A stretch of DNA of 64,000 nt. Source: Bacillota bacterium (GTDB taxonomy: Bacteria > Bacillota > Clostridia > Lachnospirales > Cellulosilyticaceae). Below, piece after piece: positions 16,423-24,084 of this stretch (position 1 is its first letter; each line of letters starts with the position of its first letter). The translations under genes and the position numbers were made by a program. Under the pieces are notes generated by a model that saw only the letters and a program-made list of their open reading frames with translations, was not told where the DNA came from and searched no databases. The DNA lies in contig JAEWMQ010000092.1 in the NCBI GenBank assembly GCA_023393125.1, positions 1 to 64,000 on the forward strand, given 5' to 3'.

Positions 16423-18066
16423 CTACGCATGCAGTATTTCATTGGCTTTATTGATAATGTCTTTATCAAATAAAGTACTAATAATCTCCTCTATATCTTC
16501 TATAGGAATAATCTCTATATCTATTGTATCAAATACCTTCTGCATATTAGCCTTAGGAATAAATACTTTCTTGACACCAGCTTCTCTAGCTGCCAATAGC
16601 TTTTCGTATACACCACCTACAGGACAAACCTTACCTTGTATAGATATTTCCCCTGTCATTGCAATATCGCCTGGTATAGCCTTGTCAAAAAGTGTTGAAT
16701 ACAGCACTGTAAATATTGCTGTGCCTGCTGATGGTCCATCAATCGGGATTCCTGAAGTAAAATTAAGATGCATTAAATATTCCTTGGTATTAACATTATA
16801 GCGCATTTTTAAAACTGTGAGTACATTTTCTACGGAATTTGCTGCCATACTTTTTCTTTTAGAACTACTTTGTTTCATGTGCAATTCTTCTTCCTCAATA
16901 ATACCTGTTACTTTAACCTCTGCTTGTTCAAACCCCACTTTCTTGGCAACAGCTTCTATACCCAGAATCATTCCTTTATTTGCCCCCATAACGCCTAGGC
17001 CATTAACCTTTCCTACTACAGCTTTAGGTTCTACTTTTTTAATCAGTCTAGGTGTATATCTTCCTGTTTGAATAACCCATTCTACATCCTTTTCTAGAAT
17101 TTTCATTCTACCTTCTAAATGCACCAAACTAAAAGAGGTCTGCAACATATTAACAGCATCTCTACCATTATAAGCATATTGTCCTATTAGTTCTTTTGCC
17201 TCTTCTACAATACTCATAGTCTCACGAGTTGCCACATTTTCTACAATAGCCATAATATCATCATAACTTAAGTCTTTAAAGAAAATTTCTGTACATCTAG
17301 AACGCAGCGCTGGTGGTATATCTTCTGGATTTCTAGTAGTAGCACCTATTAATCTAAAATCTGCTGGTAAACCATTTTTAAATACATCATGAATGTCCCT
17401 AGGAATATTTTCATCACTCTCAGAATAATAAGAACTCTCCAAAAACACTTTTCTATCTTCTAAAACTTTCAATAGTTTATTCATCTGTACTTGATGCAAT
17501 TCACCAATTTCATCTATAAACAAAACGCCACCATGTGCTTTTGTAACTGCACCAGGTTTAGGTTGCGGCACTCCTGCGGGCCCATAAGCACCTGCTCCTT
17601 GATAAATAGGGTCATGTACAGATCCCATTAATGGATCAGCAATACTTCTTTCATCAAAACGGAGTGTCGTTGCATCCAGCTCAATAAATTTAGCATTTCT
17701 TTTAAATGGCGACCCAGGTGATTCCTTAGCAATATTTAATGCTATTCTAGCTGCAGCTGTTTTTCCAATTCCTGGAGAACCATAAATTAAGATATGCTGA
17801 GGACTAGGTCCACATAAAGCAATTTTTAAAGCCTGCAGACCATCTGCCTGTCCTATAATATCCTTCTCACTTTTAGGCCTTACCTTTTCAGATAAGGGAG
17901 CTGTTAGTGTAATTTTTCTTAAGGCTTGCATCTTCTCCCATTTTACTAGAGAATCTTTATAAATATTAGATTTAGATGTTGTTTGATTTCTAAGTTGCAT
18001 TAAAAAATACATTCCTATTACACATGAAAAAAACAACTGAACCCCAATTAATATACCTGATAACAT
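16423..18066 (-). CDS. lonB: ATP-dependent protease LonB
   Basis: A 547-residue LonB of the Bacillus/Clostridia type. It lacks the LonA substrate-binding domain and begins with one hydrophobic segment (about residues 3-24) that probably anchors it at the membrane. The AAA+ domain has Walker A YGSPGIGKTAAA and Walker B VLFIDEIGEL. The protease domain has the catalytic serine in PIDGPSAG and the lysine in GGVYEKLLAARE. In Bacillus LonB is a forespore protease, so a sporulation link is likely here too. It lies between clpX and lonA but is separated from clpX by a terminator. Confidence 0.93.
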   Translation of the reverse strand: MLSGILIGVQLFFSCVIGMYFLMQLRNQTTSKSNIYKDSLVKWEKMQALRKITLTAPLSEKVRPKSEKDIIGQADGLQALKIALCGPSPQHILIYGSPGIGKTAAARIALNIAKESPGSPFKRNAKFIELDATTLRFDERSIADPLMGSVHDPIYQGAGAYGPAGVPQPKPGAVTKAHGGVLFIDEIGELHQVQMNKLLKVLEDRKVFLESSYYSESDENIPRDIHDVFKNGLPADFRLIGATTRNPEDIPPALRSRCTEIFFKDLSYDDIMAIVENVATRETMSIVEEAKELIGQYAYNGRDAVNMLQTSFSLVHLEGRMKILEKDVEWVIQTGRYTPRLIKKVEPKAVVGKVNGLGVMGANKGMILGIEAVAKKVGFEQAEVKVTGIIEEEELHMKQSSSKRKSMAANSVENVLTVLKMRYNVNTKEYLMHLNFTSGIPIDGPSAGTAIFTVLYSTLFDKAIPGDIAMTGEISIQGKVCPVGGVYEKLLAAREAGVKKVFIPKANMQKVFDTIDIEIIPIEDIEEIISTLFDKDIINKANEILHA

Positions 18067-18219
18067 ACCGTATCCTCCTACTTACTATTTTCTACTTTAC
18101 AAGTATTGCCAATACTTATAAAAAGGATACCAATAAATTATCATTCATCATTATTCACTACATCATATCGCAACTCATTAATCTCTCTAAGAATCAAAAG
18201 AAGATACTACCTCATTAAC

Positions 18220-18252
18220 AAAGGGCTATTGCAACCTGTGCAACAGCCCTTT
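18220..18252. terminator. Terminator between clpX and lonB
   Basis: AAAGGGCTATTGCA (18220-18233) pairs with TGCAACAGCCCTTT (18239-18252). The arms nearly repeat those at 7706-7741. It indicates that lonB-lonA-engB form a separate transcription unit from tig-clpP-clpX. Confidence 0.75.
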
Positions 18253-18275
18253 CACTATACTTTTATGAATACAAC

Positions 18276-19562
18276 CTAAGCTGATTCATTATTAGCTTTT
18301 TTGCTTTTTTCTTTTGGTTTTACTTTATCATTATAAACCAATTTAGGTTCTTTACCTTCTTTAATCACATCTCTACTGATAATCACTTTTTCTAAAGCAT
18401 CTCCCATAGAAGGTGCATCATACATAATGTTTCTCATCATAGTCTCAAAGATGGCACGTAAACCTCTAGCTCCAGTTTCTCTTTCTATAGCTAATTCTGC
18501 TACAGCTACTAACGCTTCCTCTTCAAATTCTAACTTAATACCATCTAATTCAAAAAGATGCTCATACTGTTTTGTAAGTGCATTTTTAGGCTCAGTTAGA
18601 ATTTTAATCAGCGCCTCTTTATCAAGATTGTTAAGAGATACAATAGATGGAATACGTCCTACGAACTCAGGAATCAGTCCAAATTTAACAAGGTCTTGAG
18701 GTTCGATTTGTTTAAAGAGTTCGCCTACGCTTTTCTCTTTTTTACTAACAATATTAGCACCAAATCCCATACCTTTTTGCCCTACTCTACGCTCAATGAT
18801 CTTATCGAGCCCATCAAAAGCTCCACCACAGATAAATAGAATATTGGTTGTATCAATTTGAATGAATTCTTGATGTGGGTGTTTTCTTCCACCTTGTGGT
18901 GGTACAGAAGCTACTGTTCCCTCAATGATTTTAAGAAGTGCTTGTTGTACCCCTTCACCACTTACATCTCTAGTGATAGATGGATTTTCAGACTTTCTAG
19001 AAATCTTATCAATCTCATCTATATAAATAATACCGAGTTGTGCTTTTTCCACATCATAGTTGGCTGCTTGAATGAGCTTAAGTAGAATATTTTCTACGTC
19101 TTCACCTACATAACCAGCCTCTGTAAGAGAGGTAGCATCTGCTACAGCAAAGGGTACATTTAACATTTTAGCAAGTGTTTGTGCTAAAAGTGTCTTACCT
19201 GTTCCTGTAGGTCCTAAAAGTAAAATATTACTTTTTTGTACTTCTACATCATTACTCTTACTTTGTTTATAAATACGCTTATAATGATTGTACACCGCCA
19301 CTGCTAAAGCCCTTTTAGCATCTTCTTGACCAATAACATATTCATCTAGATGTGATTTGATTTCTTTTGGCTTTGGCATGTCTACCATATCATCATCTTC
19401 GTAACCAGCTTCAAGCTCCTCTTCTATAATTTCAGAGCATAACTCAATACATTCATCACAAATATAAACATTTGGACCTGCAATAAGTCGTTTTACTTGT
19501 TCTTGGGTCTTACCACAAAATGAACATCTTAGCTGTTTTGTATCATCAAACTTTGTTGGCAT
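18276..19562 (-). CDS. clpX: ATP-dependent Clp protease ATP-binding subunit ClpX
   Basis: A 428-residue AAA+ unfoldase. The N-terminal zinc-binding domain has C13-x2-C16 and C35-x2-C38. Then come Walker A GPTGTGKTLLA, Walker B IIYIDEIDK, the pore-loop region and the ClpP-docking loop region GQKGMGFGA. It unfolds tagged substrates and feeds them to ClpP, encoded 19 bases upstream in the transcript. The C-terminus is Lys-rich. A terminator follows. Confidence 0.97.
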   Translation of the reverse strand: MPTKFDDTKQLRCSFCGKTQEQVKRLIAGPNVYICDECIELCSEIIEEELEAGYEDDDMVDMPKPKEIKSHLDEYVIGQEDAKRALAVAVYNHYKRIYKQSKSNDVEVQKSNILLLGPTGTGKTLLAQTLAKMLNVPFAVADATSLTEAGYVGEDVENILLKLIQAANYDVEKAQLGIIYIDEIDKISRKSENPSITRDVSGEGVQQALLKIIEGTVASVPPQGGRKHPHQEFIQIDTTNILFICGGAFDGLDKIIERRVGQKGMGFGANIVSKKEKSVGELFKQIEPQDLVKFGLIPEFVGRIPSIVSLNNLDKEALIKILTEPKNALTKQYEHLFELDGIKLEFEEEALVAVAELAIERETGARGLRAIFETMMRNIMYDAPSMGDALEKVIISRDVIKEGKEPKLVYNDKVKPKEKSKKANNESA

Positions 19563-19581
19563 TCTGCACCTCCTTTAAGAA

Positions 19582-20163
19582 CTATTTAGATGTAATAATA
19601 TCGTCTATAAGTCCATATGCTTTTGCTTCTTCAGCAGTCTTCCAGTTATCTCTTTCAACGTCATTATTAATACGTTCAATAGATTGCCCTGTAAACTCTG
19701 CTAACATACGGTTCATACGCTCTTTTGTTTTAATAATATGCTCTGCTGTAATTTGGATATCAGTTGCTTGGCCTTTTGCTCCACCAAGAGGTTGGTGAAT
19801 CATTACTTCAGCATTAGGAAGTGCAAAACGTTTGCCTTTTGTTCCTCCTGCAAGTAAGAATGCTCCCATACTTGCAGCCATACCCATACAGATTGTTGAT
19901 ACATCACATTTAATATATTGCATTGTATCATAAATAGCCATACCATCTGATATAGAGCCGCCTGGACTATTGATATAAAACATAATGTCTTTATCAGGAT
20001 CTTCAGCTTCTAAAAACAATAGTTGTGCCACAATAAGGTTAGCTGTTACATTGTTAACCTCATCACCTAAGATAATGATACGATCTTTTAATAGACGAGA
20101 ATAAATATCGTAGGAACGTTCTCCTCTATTTGTTTGTTCTATAACCATTGGGACTAAACTCAT
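19582..20163 (-). CDS. clpP: ATP-dependent Clp protease proteolytic subunit ClpP
   Basis: A 193-residue serine peptidase of the ClpP family. The catalytic triad is Ser in GMAASMGAFLL, His in MIHQPLGG, and Asp in the ERDNW segment near residue 172. It forms the tetradecameric degradation chamber used by ClpX and, with MecA, by ClpC. It sits between tig and clpX. The 51-base spacing to tig has no terminator. Confidence 0.98.
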   Translation of the reverse strand: MSLVPMVIEQTNRGERSYDIYSRLLKDRIIILGDEVNNVTANLIVAQLLFLEAEDPDKDIMFYINSPGGSISDGMAIYDTMQYIKCDVSTICMGMAASMGAFLLAGGTKGKRFALPNAEVMIHQPLGGAKGQATDIQITAEHIIKTKERMNRMLAEFTGQSIERINNDVERDNWKTAEEAKAYGLIDDIITSK

Positions 20164-20214
20164 TCTGGTAGCCTCCTTCTCTCTCTTAGGATAAATACTC
20201 CATTTTACTACTTA

Positions 20215-21513
20215 CTATTTTTCTACTTTTTCTGCAGATTCTGTAATGACTTTAGCTGCTTTTTGAACTTTAATATCTGCTGTTAAAGCTTCTTGCTCAT
20301 AATTAGCAAAAGATTTTTTAAGTTCTTCATATGGCATTTGGTACATAGCTGCAATTGTTTTTAATTCTTCATCGATGTCTTCTTCTGAAACAGTGATACC
20401 TTCTACTTCAGCAATTTTTTCAAGAACTAAACGAGATTTAATTTGGTGCTCAGCATCTTTAGCAAAGTTTTCTCTAAATGCTTCCATGCTTTGACCTGTG
20501 AATTGTAAGTATTGTTCTAACTGTAAGCCTTGAGAAGCCATACGGTTTGAGAAGTTTTTAACGTTTCTGTCAACTTGTTCTTCGACCATAGCTGATGGTA
20601 CTTCTAATGTAGCATTTGCTACTGCATTTTCTACAGCTTGTTGTTCGAAGATATTTTTGTTATTTGTTTCTTTGTCTTTAAGAAGTTTTGCCTTAAGATC
20701 TTCTTTGTATTCAGCTAAAGTTTCAAATTCTGAAATATCAGCTGCAAAATCATCATTAATTTCTGGTAATTCATTTACTTTAATAGCTTTAATAGCTACT
20801 TTGAATAATGCTGGTTTCCCTGCAAGTTCTGCTACATGGTATTCAGTTGGGAATGTTACATTAACTTCTACTTCTTCACCAATGTTTTTACCAATTAATT
20901 GATCTTCGAAGTTGTCAATGAATGATTTTGAACCAATTACTAAGTCATAATCTGTTCCTTTTCCACCTTCAAATGCGTTGCCATCTACGAAACCTTCGAA
21001 GTCGATTGTTACTTTATCTTGAGGCATAACAGCTCTATCTTCTACTGTGATTTCACGTGCATTTTTTTGTGCTTCTTTGTTAATAGCTTCATTAACTTCT
21101 TCTTCTGTTACTTCTGTTTTTTCTACTTCAACTTTTAAGTTTTTGTAGTCACCTAATGTTACTTCTGGTTTTACTGTAACGATAGCTGTATATTTCATAC
21201 CATCTTTTGACATTTCAGTTACTTCTAATTCATTTGGACGAATGCGTGCTGCAATGTCAATTTTATTTTCTTCGATTGCTGCAAATAATGTTTCATCAAT
21301 TAAAAGGTCTGCAGCTTTATTGAAAAACACTTCAACACCGTACATTTTTTCAATCATAGCGCGAGGCACTTTACCTTTACGGAATCCTTGAATATTGAAG
21401 TCCTTTTTCATTACTTCATATGCTTTATCAATTGCCGATGCAACTTTTGCACCTTCTACTTCTACTGTAAGTTTTACTTGGCTTTTTTCCATTGTTTCTA
21501 CTTGTGTGTTCAT
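20215..21513 (-). CDS. tig: Trigger factor (ribosome-bound chaperone, PPIase)
   Basis: A 432-residue trigger factor. The N-terminal ribosome-binding domain carries the signature GFRKGKVPRAMIEK. A FKBP-type PPIase domain follows (about 155-245, including PQDKVTIDFEGFVDG), then the helical C-terminal substrate domain. It meets nascent chains at the ribosome exit tunnel. It is first gene of the tig-clpP-clpX operon, with an extended -10 promoter about 80 bases upstream. Confidence 0.97.
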   Translation of the reverse strand: MNTQVETMEKSQVKLTVEVEGAKVASAIDKAYEVMKKDFNIQGFRKGKVPRAMIEKMYGVEVFFNKAADLLIDETLFAAIEENKIDIAARIRPNELEVTEMSKDGMKYTAIVTVKPEVTLGDYKNLKVEVEKTEVTEEEVNEAINKEAQKNAREITVEDRAVMPQDKVTIDFEGFVDGNAFEGGKGTDYDLVIGSKSFIDNFEDQLIGKNIGEEVEVNVTFPTEYHVAELAGKPALFKVAIKAIKVNELPEINDDFAADISEFETLAEYKEDLKAKLLKDKETNNKNIFEQQAVENAVANATLEVPSAMVEEQVDRNVKNFSNRMASQGLQLEQYLQFTGQSMEAFRENFAKDAEHQIKSRLVLEKIAEVEGITVSEEDIDEELKTIAAMYQMPYEELKKSFANYEQEALTADIKVQKAAKVITESAEKVEK

Positions 21514-21591
21514 TAAAATTTATCCTCCTTAAGGTTTCCCTGCTTTGTAGTGTCATTGCATAAATATAGCATTTTAAACTAACATTTCGTT

Positions 21592-21600
21592 ATTATATCA
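21592..21600 (-). promoter_or_regulatory. Extended -10 promoter of tig
   Basis: Minus-strand TGATATAAT is an extended -10 element (TGN plus TATAAT) about 80 bases before the tig start. The -35 region is poor, as is usual for extended -10 promoters. Confidence 0.55.
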
Positions 21601-21804
21601 TAACCTTGGTAAAAAATCCATATCGCATTTTCGAATATTTTCTTGATAGTCAACTATATTTTGCATATTTTTCCATACTTTCATACATGATTTACTACTT
21701 TTATTCCAAGTATTACAACTAGCCTTATAGAGGCCACTTACCTTATAATGAGACTATGTAATAACTTTGTAATATAGATTTCACATTAGGAAGGATTTTA
21801 AACG

Positions 21805-22242
21805 ATGGATCATTATACAAGTAGCTCCGTCACACTTCAAAGCTTTGACCAGACTTATACAAATGATATACGTCCTAAACTTGAAGCTATTGACCTTTTT
21901 TTAAAATCAAGTGAAGCACCTTATGCCAGCACAGAAGTAGCTTCTGTTCTTGAGGTAGAACATGCTGAATTATTAAACACTATGACTGAAAATAACATTA
22001 TAGAACTTAATCGCCTTACCTTTTTCCATGTGATTTTCTATTTATCAAGTGATATTTGTAAATTAATCACCAAACAGTGGAAATATCATAATTGTAAAGC
22101 TTATAGTGCACAAATGATTTCAGATATTTATAAGTTAAATATACATAAAGTAACAAGTGCTTTTGAAGAAATGGGTACTGAATTAATTACTGATGTAGAA
22201 CTTATGGATGTGTTTAAGCGTATTCACACTACTGTTTTTTAA
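21805..22242 (+). CDS. Protein of unknown function, 145 residues
   Basis: A small complete gene with a GGAAGG-type ribosome binding site before the ATG and a terminator after it. The middle (about residues 35-70, SSEAPYASTEVASVLEVEHA then LLNTMTENNIIELNRLTF) looks like a helix-turn-helix, and a second similar unit may lie at residues 100-130 (YSAQMISDIYKLNIHKVTSAFEEMG). DNA binding is therefore possible. I do not recognise the family. It stands alone between tig and the DJ-1 gene. Confidence 0.75.
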   Translation: MDHYTSSSVTLQSFDQTYTNDIRPKLEAIDLFLKSSEAPYASTEVASVLEVEHAELLNTMTENNIIELNRLTFFHVIFYLSSDICKLITKQWKYHNCKAYSAQMISDIYKLNIHKVTSAFEEMGTELITDVELMDVFKRIHTTVF

Positions 22243-22289
22243 AACAATAGTCTTTATAAACGGTTTAGGGTTTATTTAATAACATTCTA

Positions 22290-22322
22290 GGGTATATCAC
22301 TACTAGTAATATACCCTTTTTT
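22290..22322 (+). terminator. Intrinsic terminator
   Basis: GGGTATAT (22290-22297) pairs with ATATACCC (22309-22316), followed by TTTTTT. It ends the 145-residue gene. Confidence 0.8.
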
Positions 22323-22331
22323 GTTTACCCT

Positions 22332-22880
22332 CTATTCATTTGCAATAAGCATACCTCTTTTTACTTCATTAGCTACCTCTTCGCCTTTTATTATTTCTAA
22401 AAGCTTGAGTGCAAATGAAATAGAATAACCTGCACCTTTTCCTGTTACTATGTGATTACTTACAACTACCCCATCTTCTACATACTGACATCCTATAAGC
22501 TGTTTCTCATATCCTGGATAGCACGTTGCTACTTCTCCATTTAACAAACCATGTTTTCCTAAAATACTTGGTGCTGCACAAATAGCCGCTAACCATTTAT
22601 TTTGCTCCTTAAAGCATCTAAGCTGTTCTATAAGCATGCTGTTTTCTTCCAGATGATTAACGCCTGGCACACCACCTGGTAATACCATCATGTCAATTTC
22701 AGTATGATCTACTTCATCTATGGTTTTATCCATGTTAATACTCACACCACGAGAACTTACCACAGTCTTTCCATTAACACCTACCATCGTAACTTCCACT
22801 TTTCCCCTTCTTAGTATATCTACTACTGATAATGCTTCTATTTCTTCATAACCTGTCCCAAAATAAAGTGCTACCTTCAT
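22332..22880 (-). CDS. DJ-1/PfpI family protein
   Basis: A 182-residue protein of the DJ-1/ThiJ/PfpI superfamily. The nucleophile elbow is AAICAAPSILGKHGLL with the reactive cysteine near residue 104, and the conserved glutamate is in YEEIEALS near the N-terminus. Close relatives act as glyoxalase III, deglycase-like or redox-protective proteins; which applies here cannot be told. It is monocistronic. The gene-free stretch to its right (22881-23181) holds the sigma-K-like promoter of the collagen-like gene and nothing else that I can identify. Confidence 0.9.
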   Translation of the reverse strand: MKVALYFGTGYEEIEALSVVDILRRGKVEVTMVGVNGKTVVSSRGVSINMDKTIDEVDHTEIDMMVLPGGVPGVNHLEENSMLIEQLRCFKEQNKWLAAICAAPSILGKHGLLNGEVATCYPGYEKQLIGCQYVEDGVVVSNHIVTGKGAGYSISFALKLLEIIKGEEVANEVKRGMLIANE

Positions 22881-23096
22881 TTTTCTCCTCCTTTAATAAA
22901 AATTACCTCTTAATAGTTCATATAAAATTCATTATTATATCTTAAGTATAAAGGATTAAAAACAAACTTGCCAGCCAGCAACTCAACTTTTACATCTATG
23001 TAACATGAAGAACAATAATTCTGTCTAATTTATTCCTATTTCTATTCTATTTGTAAGTTTAGCTAAGATAACTCACTAAATCACTTTACAATAATC

Positions 23097-23124
23097 ACTC
23101 ATTCCCTCTTATATACATACTATA
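23097..23124 (+). promoter_or_regulatory. Sigma-K-like promoter of the collagen-like gene
   Basis: AC at 23097-23098, exactly 17 bases, then CATACTATA at 23116-23124. This matches the late mother-cell consensus AC-N16/17-CATANNNTA. It lies about 58 bases before the start codon. Confidence 0.6.
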
Positions 23125-23181
23125 ATCTTGTAATACCCTTATTTTCTATGTACAAATCCAATTTAGAACAGGGGGAGCTCT

Positions 23182-24009
23182 ATGTCACATAACTATGGAA
23201 GAAAATGTACGTGTTTCACTGATAAAGAGCATGATAGTAACGAAAGATGTAAATCTACATGTAAAAGCCACTGTATAAAGCACTGTGATCATGATGACTG
23301 TCACCATGATTGTCATTGTCATCATGATGATTGTTGTCATCATGATGGCTGTCATCCTCGTTGCTGCTGTATTACTGGCCCTACCGGCCCTAAAGGTCCT
23401 ACTGGTCCTAGAGGTGCTACTGGCCCTACTGGTCCTACTGGCCCTACTGGTCCTACTGGCCCTACCGGCCCTAGAGGTGCTACTGGTCCTGGCAAATCCA
23501 TTATTCCTCTTGCTTCCGGAACAACAATAACTGTAGAAGATGGTCCTAGGGGCGGAACTAGACATTTAGGTGCTGCCATCGGCTTCGGTGCTTCTGAATC
23601 AGGTATTGATGTTGGTAATGGTACCACCGATACAATCACTATGGCTGCTGCTAATTTGAACGGAATGAATACAGCCTTTAGTATGCCAAGCGCCGGTACC
23701 ATCACAGCAATCTCCGCATACTTTGCCGTTACAGGTAATCTACCAAGTAGCTTTACTAGTGCAACCATTATAGCTCAAATTTATATCTCAACAACTCCAA
23801 ATGAAGTATTTTCACCTGTTGCTAACGTTGAATTAGTTCCAGATATCACTCAAAATAATTTTATAGCTCATAACATTAACTCTACTTTAAATATAAGTGT
23901 TACACCTGAAACTCGTATAATGGTTATTTTCTTTGCCGTGGTACCAGCAGGTCAAACGGGTGGAAATAACATCATTGGTTATGCAAGTGCTGGTCTTTTA
24001 CTAGGATAG
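23182..24009 (+). CDS. Collagen-like spore-surface protein with BclB-type C-terminal domain
   Basis: A 275-residue protein in three parts. Residues 1-63 are extraordinarily rich in His, Cys and Asp (HCDHDDCHHDCHCHHDD type), suggesting metal binding or disulfide cross-linking. Residues 66-104 are 13 Gly-X-Y triplets, mostly GPT, a collagen-like stalk able to trimerise. The remaining 170 residues begin IPLASGTTITV and end GYASAGLLLG, a pattern I recognise as the C-terminal domain of BclB-like exosporium glycoproteins. There is no signal peptide, as expected for a protein made in the mother cell and assembled on the spore. The threonines of the GPT repeats are likely glycosylation sites. GGGGGAG is the ribosome binding site. 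Confidence 0.88.
   Translation: MSHNYGRKCTCFTDKEHDSNERCKSTCKSHCIKHCDHDDCHHDCHCHHDDCCHHDGCHPRCCCITGPTGPKGPTGPRGATGPTGPTGPTGPTGPTGPRGATGPGKSIIPLASGTTITVEDGPRGGTRHLGAAIGFGASESGIDVGNGTTDTITMAAANLNGMNTAFSMPSAGTITAISAYFAVTGNLPSSFTSATIIAQIYISTTPNEVFSPVANVELVPDITQNNFIAHNINSTLNISVTPETRIMVIFFAVVPAGQTGGNNIIGYASAGLLLG
23377..23493 (+). repeat. Collagen-coding triplet repeat
   Basis: Thirteen 9-base units encoding Gly-X-Y (GPT in eight, plus GPK, GPR, GAT and GPG), with consensus GGCCCTACT. Such arrays commonly change length by slippage, so the count may vary between strains. Confidence 0.9.
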
Positions 24010-24040
24010 AAAATCAAATCTTTCGACTAAACTATTTTAA

Positions 24041-24071
24041 TAAGAGGTAGCTCTCATAGAGTTACCTCTTA
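24041..24071. terminator. Terminator between convergent genes
   Basis: TAAGAGGTA (24041-24049) pairs with TACCTCTTA (24063-24071) and is extended inward by CTCT/AGAG. It ends the collagen-like gene and possibly the opposing glycosyltransferase operon. Confidence 0.75.
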
Positions 24072-24084
24072 CTTATTCATTTAT

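Noticed and set aside
14074..18066. Two Lon genes as a redundant duplication
   Set aside because: They are distinct types (LonA and membrane-anchored LonB), the standard pair in Bacillus-like genomes.
23377..23493. Short regular repeats resembling a CRISPR-like or satellite array
   Set aside because: The 9-base period encodes Gly-X-Y in frame; no spacers and no cas genes.
23185..23768. Long antisense and out-of-frame reading frames over the collagen-like gene
   Set aside because: They are by-products of the repetitive, low-complexity codons; no ribosome binding sites, and the sense frame has clear domains.
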